Shown here in pieces: positions 39,848 to 47,103 of a stretch of DNA of 64,000 nucleotides (the first letter of the stretch is position 1; the number at the start of each line of letters is the position of its first letter). A program made the translations under genes and the position numbers. This stretch comes from JBBCJM01 sp037190175 (GTDB taxonomy: Bacteria > Pseudomonadota > Alphaproteobacteria > Rhodobacterales > Rhodobacteraceae): positions 7,374 through 71,373 of the forward strand of contig JBBCJM010000101.1 of the NCBI GenBank assembly GCA_037190175.1, in the 5' to 3' direction. Below the pieces are notes generated by a model, which was given only the letters and a program-made list of their open reading frames with translations, ran no database searches and had not been told where the DNA came from.

Positions 39848-40405
39848 TTTCCGGCGGACCAGGCCAAAGGCACCGAGGCCAAGCATCATAGCGTAAATCG
39901 AGGCCGGCAGTGGGATATGAGCTGCGATCTGCCAACTGCCGGTTGTCCTGAACATGTTGTTGCCGTTCGGATCAAACGTGGCCCAGTCATGGCCGAAATT
40001 GAAATCTGGCCGGTCATGTCCGATATAGAATGAGATGTTGACGATTTCTCCCTCTTCGTCTGTTCGCAATATTAGATGATTGTGCGCTCGGCCCGGCCCC
40101 ATAATGAAGGATGATGTGGGGGTTTCATTCATTACCCACTCGCCTGATGATGGTCTCGACTCATCCGGCGGGCAGGAAGGATCGCACCAGTTTGACCAAA
40201 TATAGCTGAGATCAAGATTTATAAGGTTATCCACGGTCAGAGTGAATCCGCCCCTGATAAGACCCTCTCCCGGAAACGGAGCCGATGGCCATGGGGTGAC
40301 GTCTTCGCTGATGCCGTCCGGGACGAACGTAAACCTATAGGTCGCCGCGCTCGCCGCCGATCCGACCATCGTCGCGGCCGCCGCCGCCAGCACAACCTGC
40401 CTCAT
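39824..40405 (-). CDS. VPLPA-CTERM sorting-domain protein
   Basis: A 193-residue secreted protein. The signal peptide is MRQVVLAAAAATMVGSAASA. The mature domain is beta-rich with a CDPSCP cysteine pair. The C-terminus IPLPASIYAMMLGLGAFG followed by LVRRKSRR is a VPLPA-CTERM/PEP-CTERM type sorting signal, which is processed by exosortase in Rhodobacterales and linked to exopolysaccharide. GGGAGGCGGCT precedes the ATG. It is antisense to late genes and lower in GC in its middle, indicating a cargo gene carried by the prophage. Confidence 0.8.
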   Translation of the reverse strand: MRQVVLAAAAATMVGSAASAATYRFTFVPDGISEDVTPWPSAPFPGEGLIRGGFTLTVDNLINLDLSYIWSNWCDPSCPPDESRPSSGEWVMNETPTSSFIMGPGRAHNHLILRTDEEGEIVNISFYIGHDRPDFNFGHDWATFDPNGNNMFRTTGSWQIAAHIPLPASIYAMMLGLGAFGLVRRKSRRPIPA

Positions 40406-40675
40406 AGCCGCCTCCCACACACCCGTGCCCATCAGGCCACGGCCGGCTGATTCTGGGGAGTCAGAACATCTGCGAACATGAGGGCGTGGTGCGGGTGCCG
40501 AATACGGCAACAATCGGCTCCGCGGAAAGGTACTGGTTGCTAAATCGGAACGATAAACACGCCCGCCCCGCACCACTAGGGGGTGAGTAGCCCGCGCTGC
40601 GGGATTCGGCCACCTGCCATTTTTGGCATGTCCCCCACCGCCCGCGCCGCGGGCCTCTGCTGCGCAGGAGGCGCC

Positions 40676-40951
40676 ATGTCGCTCCAGTTCGACAACAAGA
40701 TCAGCCTCGGCCACCTGCTGACAGCCCTCGGGATGCTGGCCGGCGGCATATGGGCCTATGCCGACCTGAGCGCGGGGCAGGCGCGGCTGGTCAGCGAAAT
40801 GGCCATCGTCAGGGCCGACGCGCTGGCCCGCGAGACCCGCATCCGCGCCGTCGAGATCGCGCAGGCCGGCCAGTCGAGCGACCTGCGCGCGATCCAGAAC
40901 AGCCTGACCCGCATCGAGGCCGCCGTCGAGCGGCTGCAACCCAAGCCTTGA
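40676..40951 (+). CDS. lysis-cassette membrane protein (holin or regulator)
   Basis: A 91-residue protein with one membrane segment at about residues 10-30 (LGHLLTALGMLAGGIWAYA) and a long cytoplasmic or periplasmic coiled coil (LRAIQNSLTRIEAAVERL). It is nine bases upstream of the endolysin. This type commonly accompanies GH108 endolysins and may be a class III holin or holin regulator. Good AGGAGGC site. Confidence 0.7.
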   Translation: MSLQFDNKISLGHLLTALGMLAGGIWAYADLSAGQARLVSEMAIVRADALARETRIRAVEIAQAGQSSDLRAIQNSLTRIEAAVERLQPKP

Positions 40952-40959
40952 GGTAAGCC

Positions 40960-41574
40960 ATGAAGGGCAATTTCGAGGCGTGCCTGCGGATCACGCTGAC
41001 GCACGAGGGTGGCTGGGCCGATCACCCATCGGACCCCGGCGGGGCCACCATGAAGGGGATCACCATCGGCACCTATGCCGGCTGGAAGGGCCGGAAGGTG
41101 ACGAAGGCCGAACTGCGGGCGATCAGCGATGCTGAGGTCGCGGCGATCTACCGCAAGAAATACTGGGATGTGGTGCGCGGTGACGACCTGCCCGCCGGGC
41201 TCGACCTGGTGGCCTTCGACGGCGCGGTGAACAGCGGGCCGAGCCGCGGGGCGAAGTGGGTGCAAGCCGCGCTGGAGGTCTCGCAGGACGGAAAGATCGG
41301 GCCGGTCACGCTTCACGCCGCGGGGCTGGCCGAGTCAGGCGATGCGATCAACGGCGCGTGTGATCGGCGCATGGCCTTCCTGCGCGGGCTCAAGACCTGG
41401 CCGACATTCGGGAAGGGCTGGACCCGGCGGGTGGACGATATCCGGCAGCAGGCGCTTCGGATGGCGTTCACCGCGCCCGTCGCAGGGGTGTCGACCCCAA
41501 ACTCGACACCCCCCGCCCCCGGCCTGCTGGCCGCCATCAAGGCGCTGTTGCGCCGCATCTTCGGAGGACGCTGA
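40960..41574 (+). CDS. endolysin, GH108 N-acetylmuramidase
   Basis: A 204-residue protein. Residues 5-100 are the GH108 catalytic domain with the hallmark THEGGWADHPSDPGGAT (catalytic Glu near residue 16) and KGITIGTYAGW. Residues 80-165 form the PG_binding_3-type C-terminal domain (FDGAVNSGPSRGAKWVQAAL). A basic tail AIKALLRRIFGGR may help membrane disruption. No signal peptide, so release needs a holin. Confidence 0.9.
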   Translation: MKGNFEACLRITLTHEGGWADHPSDPGGATMKGITIGTYAGWKGRKVTKAELRAISDAEVAAIYRKKYWDVVRGDDLPAGLDLVAFDGAVNSGPSRGAKWVQAALEVSQDGKIGPVTLHAAGLAESGDAINGACDRRMAFLRGLKTWPTFGKGWTRRVDDIRQQALRMAFTAPVAGVSTPNSTPPAPGLLAAIKALLRRIFGGR

Positions 41575-41575
41575 C

Positions 41576-41752
41576 ATGTATGCACCCATCGCGCGGATCG
41601 TGATCCGATATCTGGTCGGCCTGCTGATCGGGGCCGATGCCGCCGGTGTGCTGGCCGGAGACCCGGACGTGGTGACGGTGGTGGCGGGCGCCATCGGGCT
41701 CGCCACCGAGGTCGCCTATGCGCTGGCCCGGCGCCGCGGATGGGCGACATGA
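41576..41752 (+). CDS. holin-like small membrane protein
   Basis: A 58-residue protein with two hydrophobic segments (IVIRYLVGLLIGADAAGVL, and VVTVVAGAIGLATEVAYAL) and a basic end (ARRRGWAT). It lies directly after the endolysin. Class II holin topology. Confidence 0.7.
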   Translation: MYAPIARIVIRYLVGLLIGADAAGVLAGDPDVVTVVAGAIGLATEVAYALARRRGWAT

Positions 41753-41997
41753 TCGCCGCCCTGCTTTCCGACCTCTGGCCCTACCTCGCAGGCCTCGGCG
41801 CGCTGCTGCTGGGCGTGCTGGGCATCTACCGGCGGGGCAAGGCGGACCAGCGGCGGGAGACCGCGCTGGAGGCGGCGGAGCGCATGGGCAAGGCCGCGGA
41901 GGCTGGCCGCAAGGCCGAGACCAAGGCCCGCAAGGACATGGCAGCAGGCGCCACGCCGGATGACGTGCTGCGCCGCAATGACGGGGAGTGGAGCTGA
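41749..41997 (+). CDS. i-spanin (Rz-like)
   Basis: An 82-residue protein from the ATGA-overlapping start (or 85 from ATG 41740). One N-terminal membrane segment (LWPYLAGLGALLLGVLGIY) is followed by a charged periplasmic coiled coil (KADQRRETALEAAERMGK). It pairs with the adjacent lipoprotein to fuse inner and outer membranes at the end of lysis. Confidence 0.75.
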   Translation: MIAALLSDLWPYLAGLGALLLGVLGIYRRGKADQRRETALEAAERMGKAAEAGRKAETKARKDMAAGATPDDVLRRNDGEWS

Positions 41998-42179
41998 TGA
42001 GGATCGCATGCATCATCGCCGCGCTTGGGCTTGCCGGCTGCGCCACTACCGTGCCCGTCGATGTAGGCTGTACGGTCTACGGTGAGTCCCGCGCCGATAT
42101 GCCCCGGCCGCTCGGCTCTGGCGATCTGGCGGGCTGGGTTGCCGTTCTGGACAGCCGGATGACGGCCGCGTGCCGGTAG
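41997..42179 (+). CDS. o-spanin lipoprotein (Rz1-like)
   Basis: A 60-residue protein. MRIACIIAALGLAGCATTVP carries the lipobox LAGC, so the mature outer-membrane lipoprotein is about 45 residues. TGATG coupling to the i-spanin. It completes the late lysis cassette. Confidence 0.75.
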   Translation: MRIACIIAALGLAGCATTVPVDVGCTVYGESRADMPRPLGSGDLAGWVAVLDSRMTAACR

Positions 42180-42260
42180 GGATTCACATGCGGCCCCGGA
42201 TGGGGTAGGGTGATCCTCGGGGCGACACGACCTCACACGGGATGCGCCCCGAACCGGAAC

Positions 42261-42303
42261 CGGCCCTGCCTTGGTGTTGGAGCACCTCGGACAGGGCCGT
42301 TTC
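42261..42303 (+). terminator. terminator of the late operon
   Basis: CGGCCCTG (42261-42268) pairs with CAGGGCCG (42292-42299), followed by TTTC. An inner GGTG/CACC pairing extends the structure. Confidence 0.7.
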
Positions 42304-42420
42304 ACCCTGGCCCGCCCGTGGGCGTAAACGCGGGCACCGCTTTCTGGCGGTGGTCTGTGACAGTGCAGATGCAACCCCGAAAGGGGCGGGCACCACGGCG
42401 GATCACCACCCGAGCGCGGT

Positions 42421-42490
42421 TCCGGTGTAGCTCAGTGGCCAGAGCGTCCGCCGGCGGAAGGCCGCGGGTTCGACTCCCGCCATCGGCTCC
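42421..42490 (+). pseudogene. tRNA-like sequence lacking an anticodon loop
   Basis: Cloverleaf parts are clear: acceptor TCCGGTG (42421-42427, 6 of 7 pairs with CATCGGC), TA, D-arm GCTC/GAGC, T-arm GCGGG-TTCGACT-CCCGC. The anticodon stem TCCGC/GCGGA (42447-42451, 42454-42458) encloses only two bases instead of seven. No CCA is encoded. It cannot decode, so it is a relic or a structural mimic. Confidence 0.65.
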
Positions 42491-42682
42491 GCGCTCACCC
42501 CGTCTGCTCCCCGCCTCGGCGGGTGAGCCTCGCGCCCTAGCCTCGTGGCGCAACCCGATGACACTATGGGCCGGTTCGATCTGGCCCTGTGACGAGGGGA
42601 CAAAATCGCCTTCGGGCGGGTCGGCGGCTGGGCTCCACCCCCGGCCAGGCTAACGGGGCGCCAGTTGCAGGGCCGCGTACCG

Positions 42683-42715
42683 CCGCCGCGTCTCGATAAG
42701 GGGCGCGGCGGTTTT
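42683..42715 (+). terminator. GC hairpin followed by TTTT
   Basis: CCGCCGCG (42683-42690) pairs with CGCGGCGG (42704-42711), followed by TTTT. A canonical intrinsic terminator in the non-coding right end of the prophage. Confidence 0.75.
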
Positions 42716-42811
42716 CGTTCGGGGCGGGCCGTTTACACTGGCGGCATAACCCATTGATTCCTCGGGGCCGGAATCTGATGCGGTTTACATGTCCAGCCCA
42801 ACAATATCAGC

Positions 42812-42869
42812 GGCAAGGCCCTGTCTCATAATCGCGGGGTCGGGGGTTCGAGTCCCCCCCTTGCCACCA
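42812..42869 (+). other. D-arm-less tRNA(CAT)-like sequence, probable att remnant
   Basis: Acceptor GGCAAGG (42812-42818) pairs perfectly with CCTTGCC (42859-42865). The anticodon loop CTCATAA (42825-42831), variable region GGGTC, T-arm GGGGG-TTCGAGT-CCCCC and ACCA 3' end fit a Met/Ile CAT tRNA. The D-arm is absent and the anticodon stem is mismatched on its 5' side. Phages often integrate at tRNA 3' ends, so the part from the loop to CCA is a plausible attR core. Confidence 0.6.
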
Positions 42870-42900
42870 GTCTTCCACCGACATCGCAGCCGCCGGCGGA

Positions 42901-42920
42901 CGCCCTTCCGGGGCGGTTTT
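42901..42920 (+). terminator. terminator after the tRNA-like sequence
   Basis: CGCCC (42901-42905) and GGGCG (42911-42915) form a short stem followed by GTTTT. It is placed as expected for a tRNA terminator and may have been carried with the att core. Confidence 0.5.
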
Positions 42921-43080
42921 CCGTTGCCGGAGCGCCGGTTGTGGCGGGTTCCGAGGCTTCGGCGGGACCCCAGCGCCCGGTGGGTTTACCACAAGTGAAG
43001 ACCGTGCCGGCAGCTTCCTGGCTCTGACCGATCCATCCGCCCTGCCGGCGAAAGCCGCGGGTCAGTTACCGGAGTGAGCC

Positions 43081-43347
43081 ATGCCCGACCCCTTCGACAA
43101 CCACACGACCGGCGTCGAGTCGCCTGCCATCGGCGCCTTTGCCATCGAGCCCTCGGACAGCGCCGACCTGCCGCAGGCGATCCGCGCGGTGACCGTGGGG
43201 GGCGCGGGCGGCGCGATCAGCTTCGTCTCGTCGCGCACGGGGCTGGTCTCGACCACCGCGTCCCTGCCGCCGGGCACCTATCCGCTGTTCGCTGCGCGCA
43301 TCCTGGCCGCCGGCACCACCGCCACCGGCCTGACCGGGTGGGTGTGA
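43081..43347 (+). CDS. spike base protein, RCAP_Rcc01079 family (GhsA-like)
   Basis: An 88-residue protein: MPDPFDNHTTGVESPAIGAF, then PSDSADLPQAIRAVTVGGAG and YPLFAARILAAGTTATGL. The pattern matches the Rhodobacter capsulatus rcc01079 family, the base of the head spikes of the gene transfer agent RcGTA. It overlaps the following large gene as TGATG, as rcc01079 neighbours rcc01080. GGAGTGAGCC precedes the start. It lies outside the prophage boundary. Confidence 0.8.
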   Translation: MPDPFDNHTTGVESPAIGAFAIEPSDSADLPQAIRAVTVGGAGGAISFVSSRTGLVSTTASLPPGTYPLFAARILAAGTTATGLTGWV

Positions 43348-45722
43348 TGCGGCAGGGGTTCGGTCTCGGCCTGGTGTCGCCGCCCTCGGCCCTGGGCGGC
43401 GAGGGCAACCCGATCGCCGGCTCCGGCCCGGCCCTGTCCCCGCTGGCGGCGGGCGAGGCACTGGGAGGGGCGGTGGCCTGGGGCAGCTACGGGCCCGCGG
43501 GGGTCGCCGTCACCCGGCAGATGCAGCGGGACGGCGGCCCCTGGGTCGCCTTCGCGGGCGGCACCCTGGTGGCCGAGGCCGAGGTCTGGCGGGTGCGCGA
43601 GGTGGTCGCGCTCGGCCCCCACAGCCGCATCTTCGCCTCGCCGGGCCGGACGGTGCAGCCGGGCGATGCCGCCTTCCCCGCCCATTTCCAGGCGGTGAAT
43701 GCGGACGGCTGGTCGGTGAGCTATGCCTCGCCGCCCACCTTCGACCCCGAGAACGCCCCCGAATACGTCACCGTGATGCGGGCCGGGTTCGACGGGGACG
43801 GGCAGGCGGTGACGCGGCGGGAGGATCTGGTCTGCACCAAGCGGGTGCGCCAGCCCTGGCCGAACCACGCCAGCCTGACCGCCGACCGGGTGGCGCTGTC
43901 GGACTACGTGTACTCCACCGACAGCATCGCCGGGGTGGTCAACAACTCGGCCGAGGCGAGCCCGCGGCCGGTGGCCAACTGGGCGCGGCCCGACCGTGTG
44001 GTGGTCGGAAACAGCATCCCCGCCGGCCAGCTGGAGATCGTCGCCTTCCACCGCAACGCGCGGGCGGGCGAGCAGGTGGCCTGCGTCGAGTGGACGATCA
44101 GCGACGGCACCGGCAGCGTGACCGTGCGCGCCTCGGCCTCGGTGGTCTCGGATTACGCCGGCGACCGCAATGCGGTGATCGTCTACCGGCCGGCGGCGGA
44201 CGTGGATATCTCCGGGCTGGCCGATCCGGCGACCCTGACCGTCAATGCCCGGGTCTATCCGTGGGTCGGCGATGCGGCCTCGGTGCTGGACAGCGCCGAC
44301 GGCGCGGTGGCCCGGGAGTTCTCGCCCCGCACCTTCCGGCGCGACACCGTACTGGCGGCCGCGCCGCGGCTGGCCTATGTGCGCACCACGGGCAACGACG
44401 GCACCGGCGCGGTCAGCACCGACCCGGCCATCGCCGCCGCCGCGCCCTTCGCCACGGTGCTGGCCGCGATCAACGCCCACCACGCCGCCGGCGGGCTGGA
44501 CGGGGCGGTGATCCATATCGGCCAGGACGGCGGCACCCCCTTCGTGCTGGGCAATCCCATTGCAACCCGCACCCAGTCCCACGCGCCGCTGGTCATCACC
44601 CGCGAGCCGGGGGTTCCCCGGGCCGAGGCCCGGGTGTCCTTCGGGGCGGCCTCCTTCCGGCCCCGGCTGGGCGCCGGCCTGCTGCTGCTGCGGGACGTGG
44701 GGGTCGTCCGCACCGGCACCAGCTCGTTCCAGGGCGAGAGCGGCGCGCACCTGCGGGTGGTGTTCGAGGACGTGGCGCTGGACAACGGCGGCTTCAACTC
44801 CGGCTGGCTGAACAACTGCCACGACCTGCTAATCGGGGTGGACCTGTCCAACATGGCCGCCGCGCCGCTCAACGCGGCCGGCGCCGTGGGGGTCACCGAG
44901 CACCGGATGGTCCGCGGGGTGTCCTGCCCGGCCGCGGCGGCCAATGTGGAGGGCTGGCTGGTGCTGGGCTGCGACCTGCGCGGATCGAGCACCCTCACCC
45001 TGCAGCGGGGCGCCCGCAGCCGGTCCGGCAGCATCGTGGCCTTCAACCGGCTGCAGGGCCCCGCGACCTCGACCCGGCTCTGGGCCCCGGCGCAGGACGA
45101 GGACGTGGTCGGCGCCGCCTTCGCGCAGAACGTGGTCGAGTACCTCTCCGCCACCGCGACCACCACCCTCTCGGTCAGCGCCGATGCCGCGGCCAGCAAC
45201 AACGCCCACGTCATCCTGCACCACAACACCATCGCCGGGTTCAACGCAGCCGGGCGGTCCAACCTCTTCTACGACGAGGGCGCGACGGCGCGGACGTCGA
45301 AGCTGCATTCCTGCCGGGGCAACATCCACGTGCAGATCAACACCAAGGGCGACGTGTTCCGCGGCGCCAACGAGGCGGGCGGGGATGCGTCGAGCCGCAC
45401 CGGCAACTGGTCCTTCCTGTACGGGGTGGGCTGCCGCGGCGAGTGGTCACAGTTCATCGACGCGGCGGGCGGCGGGCCGGGCACGTCCTTCGCGCAGGCC
45501 TGGGGCGGGCTCGACGCCAGCCTCGGCACCTCGGCGAGCCTGCGCAACGATCCCCTGTTCGTCGATTACCAGGCGAGCAGCCCGGCCGCGGGGGCGGGCG
45601 GGGGCGACTACCGCCTGCAACCCGGCAGCCCGGCCAGGGCCCGCGTGGCGTCGGTCCTGCGCTGGGACCTCGCCGGCACCCCGCGCTCGGCCGTGCTGGC
45701 CAGTGCCGGGGCCTATGAGTGA
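43347..45722 (+). CDS. large spike/fibre protein with parallel beta-helix (GhsB-like)
   Basis: A 791-residue protein. Residues 1-100 are an Ig-like module shared with the prophage protein at 36955-37359 (GSGPALSPLAAGEALGGAVA, VTRQMQRDGGPWVAF, VWRVREVVALG). Residues 105-330 form a second beta domain. From about residue 345, short Asn/Gly-rich strands mark a right-handed beta-helix (HVILHHNTIAGFNAAG). The C-terminus GDYRLQPGSPARA is typical of such helices. It probably forms the fibre of the GTA head spike that binds capsule. Position after the spike-base gene supports this. Confidence 0.7.
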   Translation: MRQGFGLGLVSPPSALGGEGNPIAGSGPALSPLAAGEALGGAVAWGSYGPAGVAVTRQMQRDGGPWVAFAGGTLVAEAEVWRVREVVALGPHSRIFASPGRTVQPGDAAFPAHFQAVNADGWSVSYASPPTFDPENAPEYVTVMRAGFDGDGQAVTRREDLVCTKRVRQPWPNHASLTADRVALSDYVYSTDSIAGVVNNSAEASPRPVANWARPDRVVVGNSIPAGQLEIVAFHRNARAGEQVACVEWTISDGTGSVTVRASASVVSDYAGDRNAVIVYRPAADVDISGLADPATLTVNARVYPWVGDAASVLDSADGAVAREFSPRTFRRDTVLAAAPRLAYVRTTGNDGTGAVSTDPAIAAAAPFATVLAAINAHHAAGGLDGAVIHIGQDGGTPFVLGNPIATRTQSHAPLVITREPGVPRAEARVSFGAASFRPRLGAGLLLLRDVGVVRTGTSSFQGESGAHLRVVFEDVALDNGGFNSGWLNNCHDLLIGVDLSNMAAAPLNAAGAVGVTEHRMVRGVSCPAAAANVEGWLVLGCDLRGSSTLTLQRGARSRSGSIVAFNRLQGPATSTRLWAPAQDEDVVGAAFAQNVVEYLSATATTTLSVSADAAASNNAHVILHHNTIAGFNAAGRSNLFYDEGATARTSKLHSCRGNIHVQINTKGDVFRGANEAGGDASSRTGNWSFLYGVGCRGEWSQFIDAAGGGPGTSFAQAWGGLDASLGTSASLRNDPLFVDYQASSPAAGAGGGDYRLQPGSPARARVASVLRWDLAGTPRSAVLASAGAYE

Positions 45723-45741
45723 GCTTCTCCAAGGGGATGAC

Positions 45742-46695
45742 ATGGACACGCAATTCAACGCCGTCATCATGGCGGCCGCGGCGGGCTATCTGGGGGTGCG
45801 GGAGCATCCCGGGCGGGCCTCGAACCCGGCGGTCGAGGTCTTCTTCGCCCGCGCGGGCCACCCGGGGCTGACCGACGACGTGCCCTGGTGCGCGGCCTTC
45901 GTGGGCGCGGTGCTGGCCGAGGTGGGGCTGCCGGGCTCGGGCAGCCTGATGGCGCGGTCCTATCTGCGCTGGGGGCGCGAGGTGGGGATGGCCGAGGCCC
46001 GGCCGGGCGACGTGGTGGTGCTGGCGCGGGGCCGGGGGCCGCAGGGGCACGTGGGCTTCCTCGTGCGGTTCGAGGGCGACCGGGTGGTGCTGCGGGGCGG
46101 CAACCAGTCGGATGCGGTCTCGGACGCCGGCCATCCGGCGGCGAGCATCCTCGGCATCCGCCGGGCCGATCCTTCCGTCGCCGGGGGGCGGGCCACGCTG
46201 CGGCCGGGCGACCGGGGGGCGATGGTGCTGGACGTCCAGGATCAGCTGATGCGGCTGCGTTATTTCGCGGGTGCCCGCGACGGGGTCTTCGGCCCGCTGA
46301 CCCGCGAGGCCGTGCTGGCGTTCCAGGCCGATCACGGCTTGGAGACCGACGCGGTGGTCGGCAACCGCACCTGGGCGGCGCGGGCCGCGGCCCGGCCCCG
46401 GGCCGAACGCGAGATCACCGCGGCGGACCTGCGCGAGCGCGGATCGGCGACCGTGCGCAGCGCCGACACGCTGGACGTGGTGGGGGCGGCCGCGGGGATC
46501 ACCGCGCCGGCGACCGCGGTGGCCGAGGCGGCGGAGGGCGCCGAGGGGGCGCTGGCGGTGGCGAGCCGCATGGTGACCCAGCACTGGCCGCTGCTGCTGA
46601 TCGCGCTGGCGGCGCTGGCGGTGGTGGTTCTGGCCGGGCGGATCCGGGCGGCGCGGGTGGCGGACGCGCGCTCGGGCGCGCATCTGGGCCGATGA
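45742..46695 (+). CDS. peptidoglycan hydrolase, TIGR02594/NlpC-CHAP-like, with PG-binding domain
   Basis: A 317-residue protein (alternative start 45715). Residues 1-150 form a cysteine-peptidase/amidase-like domain: LGVREHPGRASNPAVEVFF, VPWCAAFVGAVLAEVGLPG (catalytic Cys) and QGHVGFLVRFEGDRVVLRGG (His), matching the TIGR02594 family. Residues 155-220 are a PG_binding_1 domain (LRPGDRGAMVLDVQDQLMRL). A C-terminal membrane helix (LLLIALAALAVVVLAG) follows. Probably the endolysin of the GTA or of a phage remnant. Confidence 0.75.
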   Translation: MDTQFNAVIMAAAAGYLGVREHPGRASNPAVEVFFARAGHPGLTDDVPWCAAFVGAVLAEVGLPGSGSLMARSYLRWGREVGMAEARPGDVVVLARGRGPQGHVGFLVRFEGDRVVLRGGNQSDAVSDAGHPAASILGIRRADPSVAGGRATLRPGDRGAMVLDVQDQLMRLRYFAGARDGVFGPLTREAVLAFQADHGLETDAVVGNRTWAARAAARPRAEREITAADLRERGSATVRSADTLDVVGAAAGITAPATAVAEAAEGAEGALAVASRMVTQHWPLLLIALAALAVVVLAGRIRAARVADARSGAHLGR

Positions 46696-46919
46696 TCTGG
46701 GGGTCGAGCCTCGGCCGCACGCTGGTCGCGCTGGCGGCCGGGGCGGCGGCGGTGCTGGCGGCGTTGCGCGCGGCCGGGCGGCGGGGTGCGGCGCTGGAAC
46801 GGGCGGCGCGCGACCGGGCGGCGCTGGACACGATCAGGAGGGTGCAGGATGCACAGGATCTACATCGCGCTGGCGACGGCGGCTGGCATGAGCGGCTGCG
46901 CCGTTCCCGCCCCGACTGA
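46692..46919 (+). CDS. i-spanin-like protein (Rz)
   Basis: A 75-residue protein from ATGA-overlapping ATG 46692. One N-terminal hydrophobic segment (TLVALAAGAAAVLAALRAA) is followed by a charged coiled coil (ALERAARDRAALDTIRRVQD). A lipoprotein gene begins inside it in another frame, the classic Rz/Rz1 overlap. Confidence 0.65.
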   Translation: MIWGSSLGRTLVALAAGAAAVLAALRAAGRRGAALERAARDRAALDTIRRVQDAQDLHRAGDGGWHERLRRSRPD

Positions 46920-47103
46920 TGCGGGGCTCTGCCTGGCGCTGGCCCCGGCGATGGCCGCGCTGCGCCGGGGGCTGGAGGCGCATCCCGAAACCCCCGGCCC
47001 GGTGGGCGAGCCGGGGGCCGATGCGGTGATCGGCTTCGAGGCCGGGTGCCGCTATGCCGCGGTCTGGCGGCGCAGCTCGCGCAGCTGGTCGGCGGTGATA
47101 TAG
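46849..47103 (+). CDS. o-spanin-like lipoprotein (Rz1) nested in Rz
   Basis: An 84-residue lipoprotein; MHRIYIALATAAGMSGCAVP carries lipobox MSGC. It starts 71 bases before the Rz-like stop, in a different frame, with CAGGAGGGTGC as ribosome-binding site. Its last 52 bases overlap the convergent gene's 3' end. The mature part has a CRYAAVW segment. Confidence 0.65.
   Translation: MHRIYIALATAAGMSGCAVPAPTDAGLCLALAPAMAALRRGLEAHPETPGPVGEPGADAVIGFEAGCRYAAVWRRSSRSWSAVI

Larger units (their letters stand above)
1..42869. mobile_element. P22-like podovirus prophage, left end outside the window
   Basis: A continuous phage gene complement: leftward early operon, Xre repressor with paired operators, replication genes, terminase, portal, capsid, P22 gp4/gp10-type connectors, ejection proteins, tail spikes and a lysis cassette. 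The right boundary is placed at a tRNA-like 3' end finishing in CCA at 42869, after which genes become host-like. No integrase is present, so the prophage must extend left of position 1. No tape measure, tail tube or sheath genes were seen, which together with the gp4/gp10-like genes suggests a short-tailed virion. All structural modules look intact except that the large terminase is split into two ORFs. Confidence 0.9.

Noticed and set aside
42421..42869. Two functional tRNA genes
   Set aside because: One lacks an anticodon loop and encoded CCA; the other lacks the D-arm and has a mismatched anticodon stem.
1..42869. Search for an integrase, excisionase or transposase
   Set aside because: None was found on either strand; the integrase must lie left of the window. 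The RuvC-like protein is a resolvase, not a recombinase.
43278..44822. Minus-strand frame opposite the spike gene
   Set aside because: Shadow of the GhsB-like gene; no motifs.
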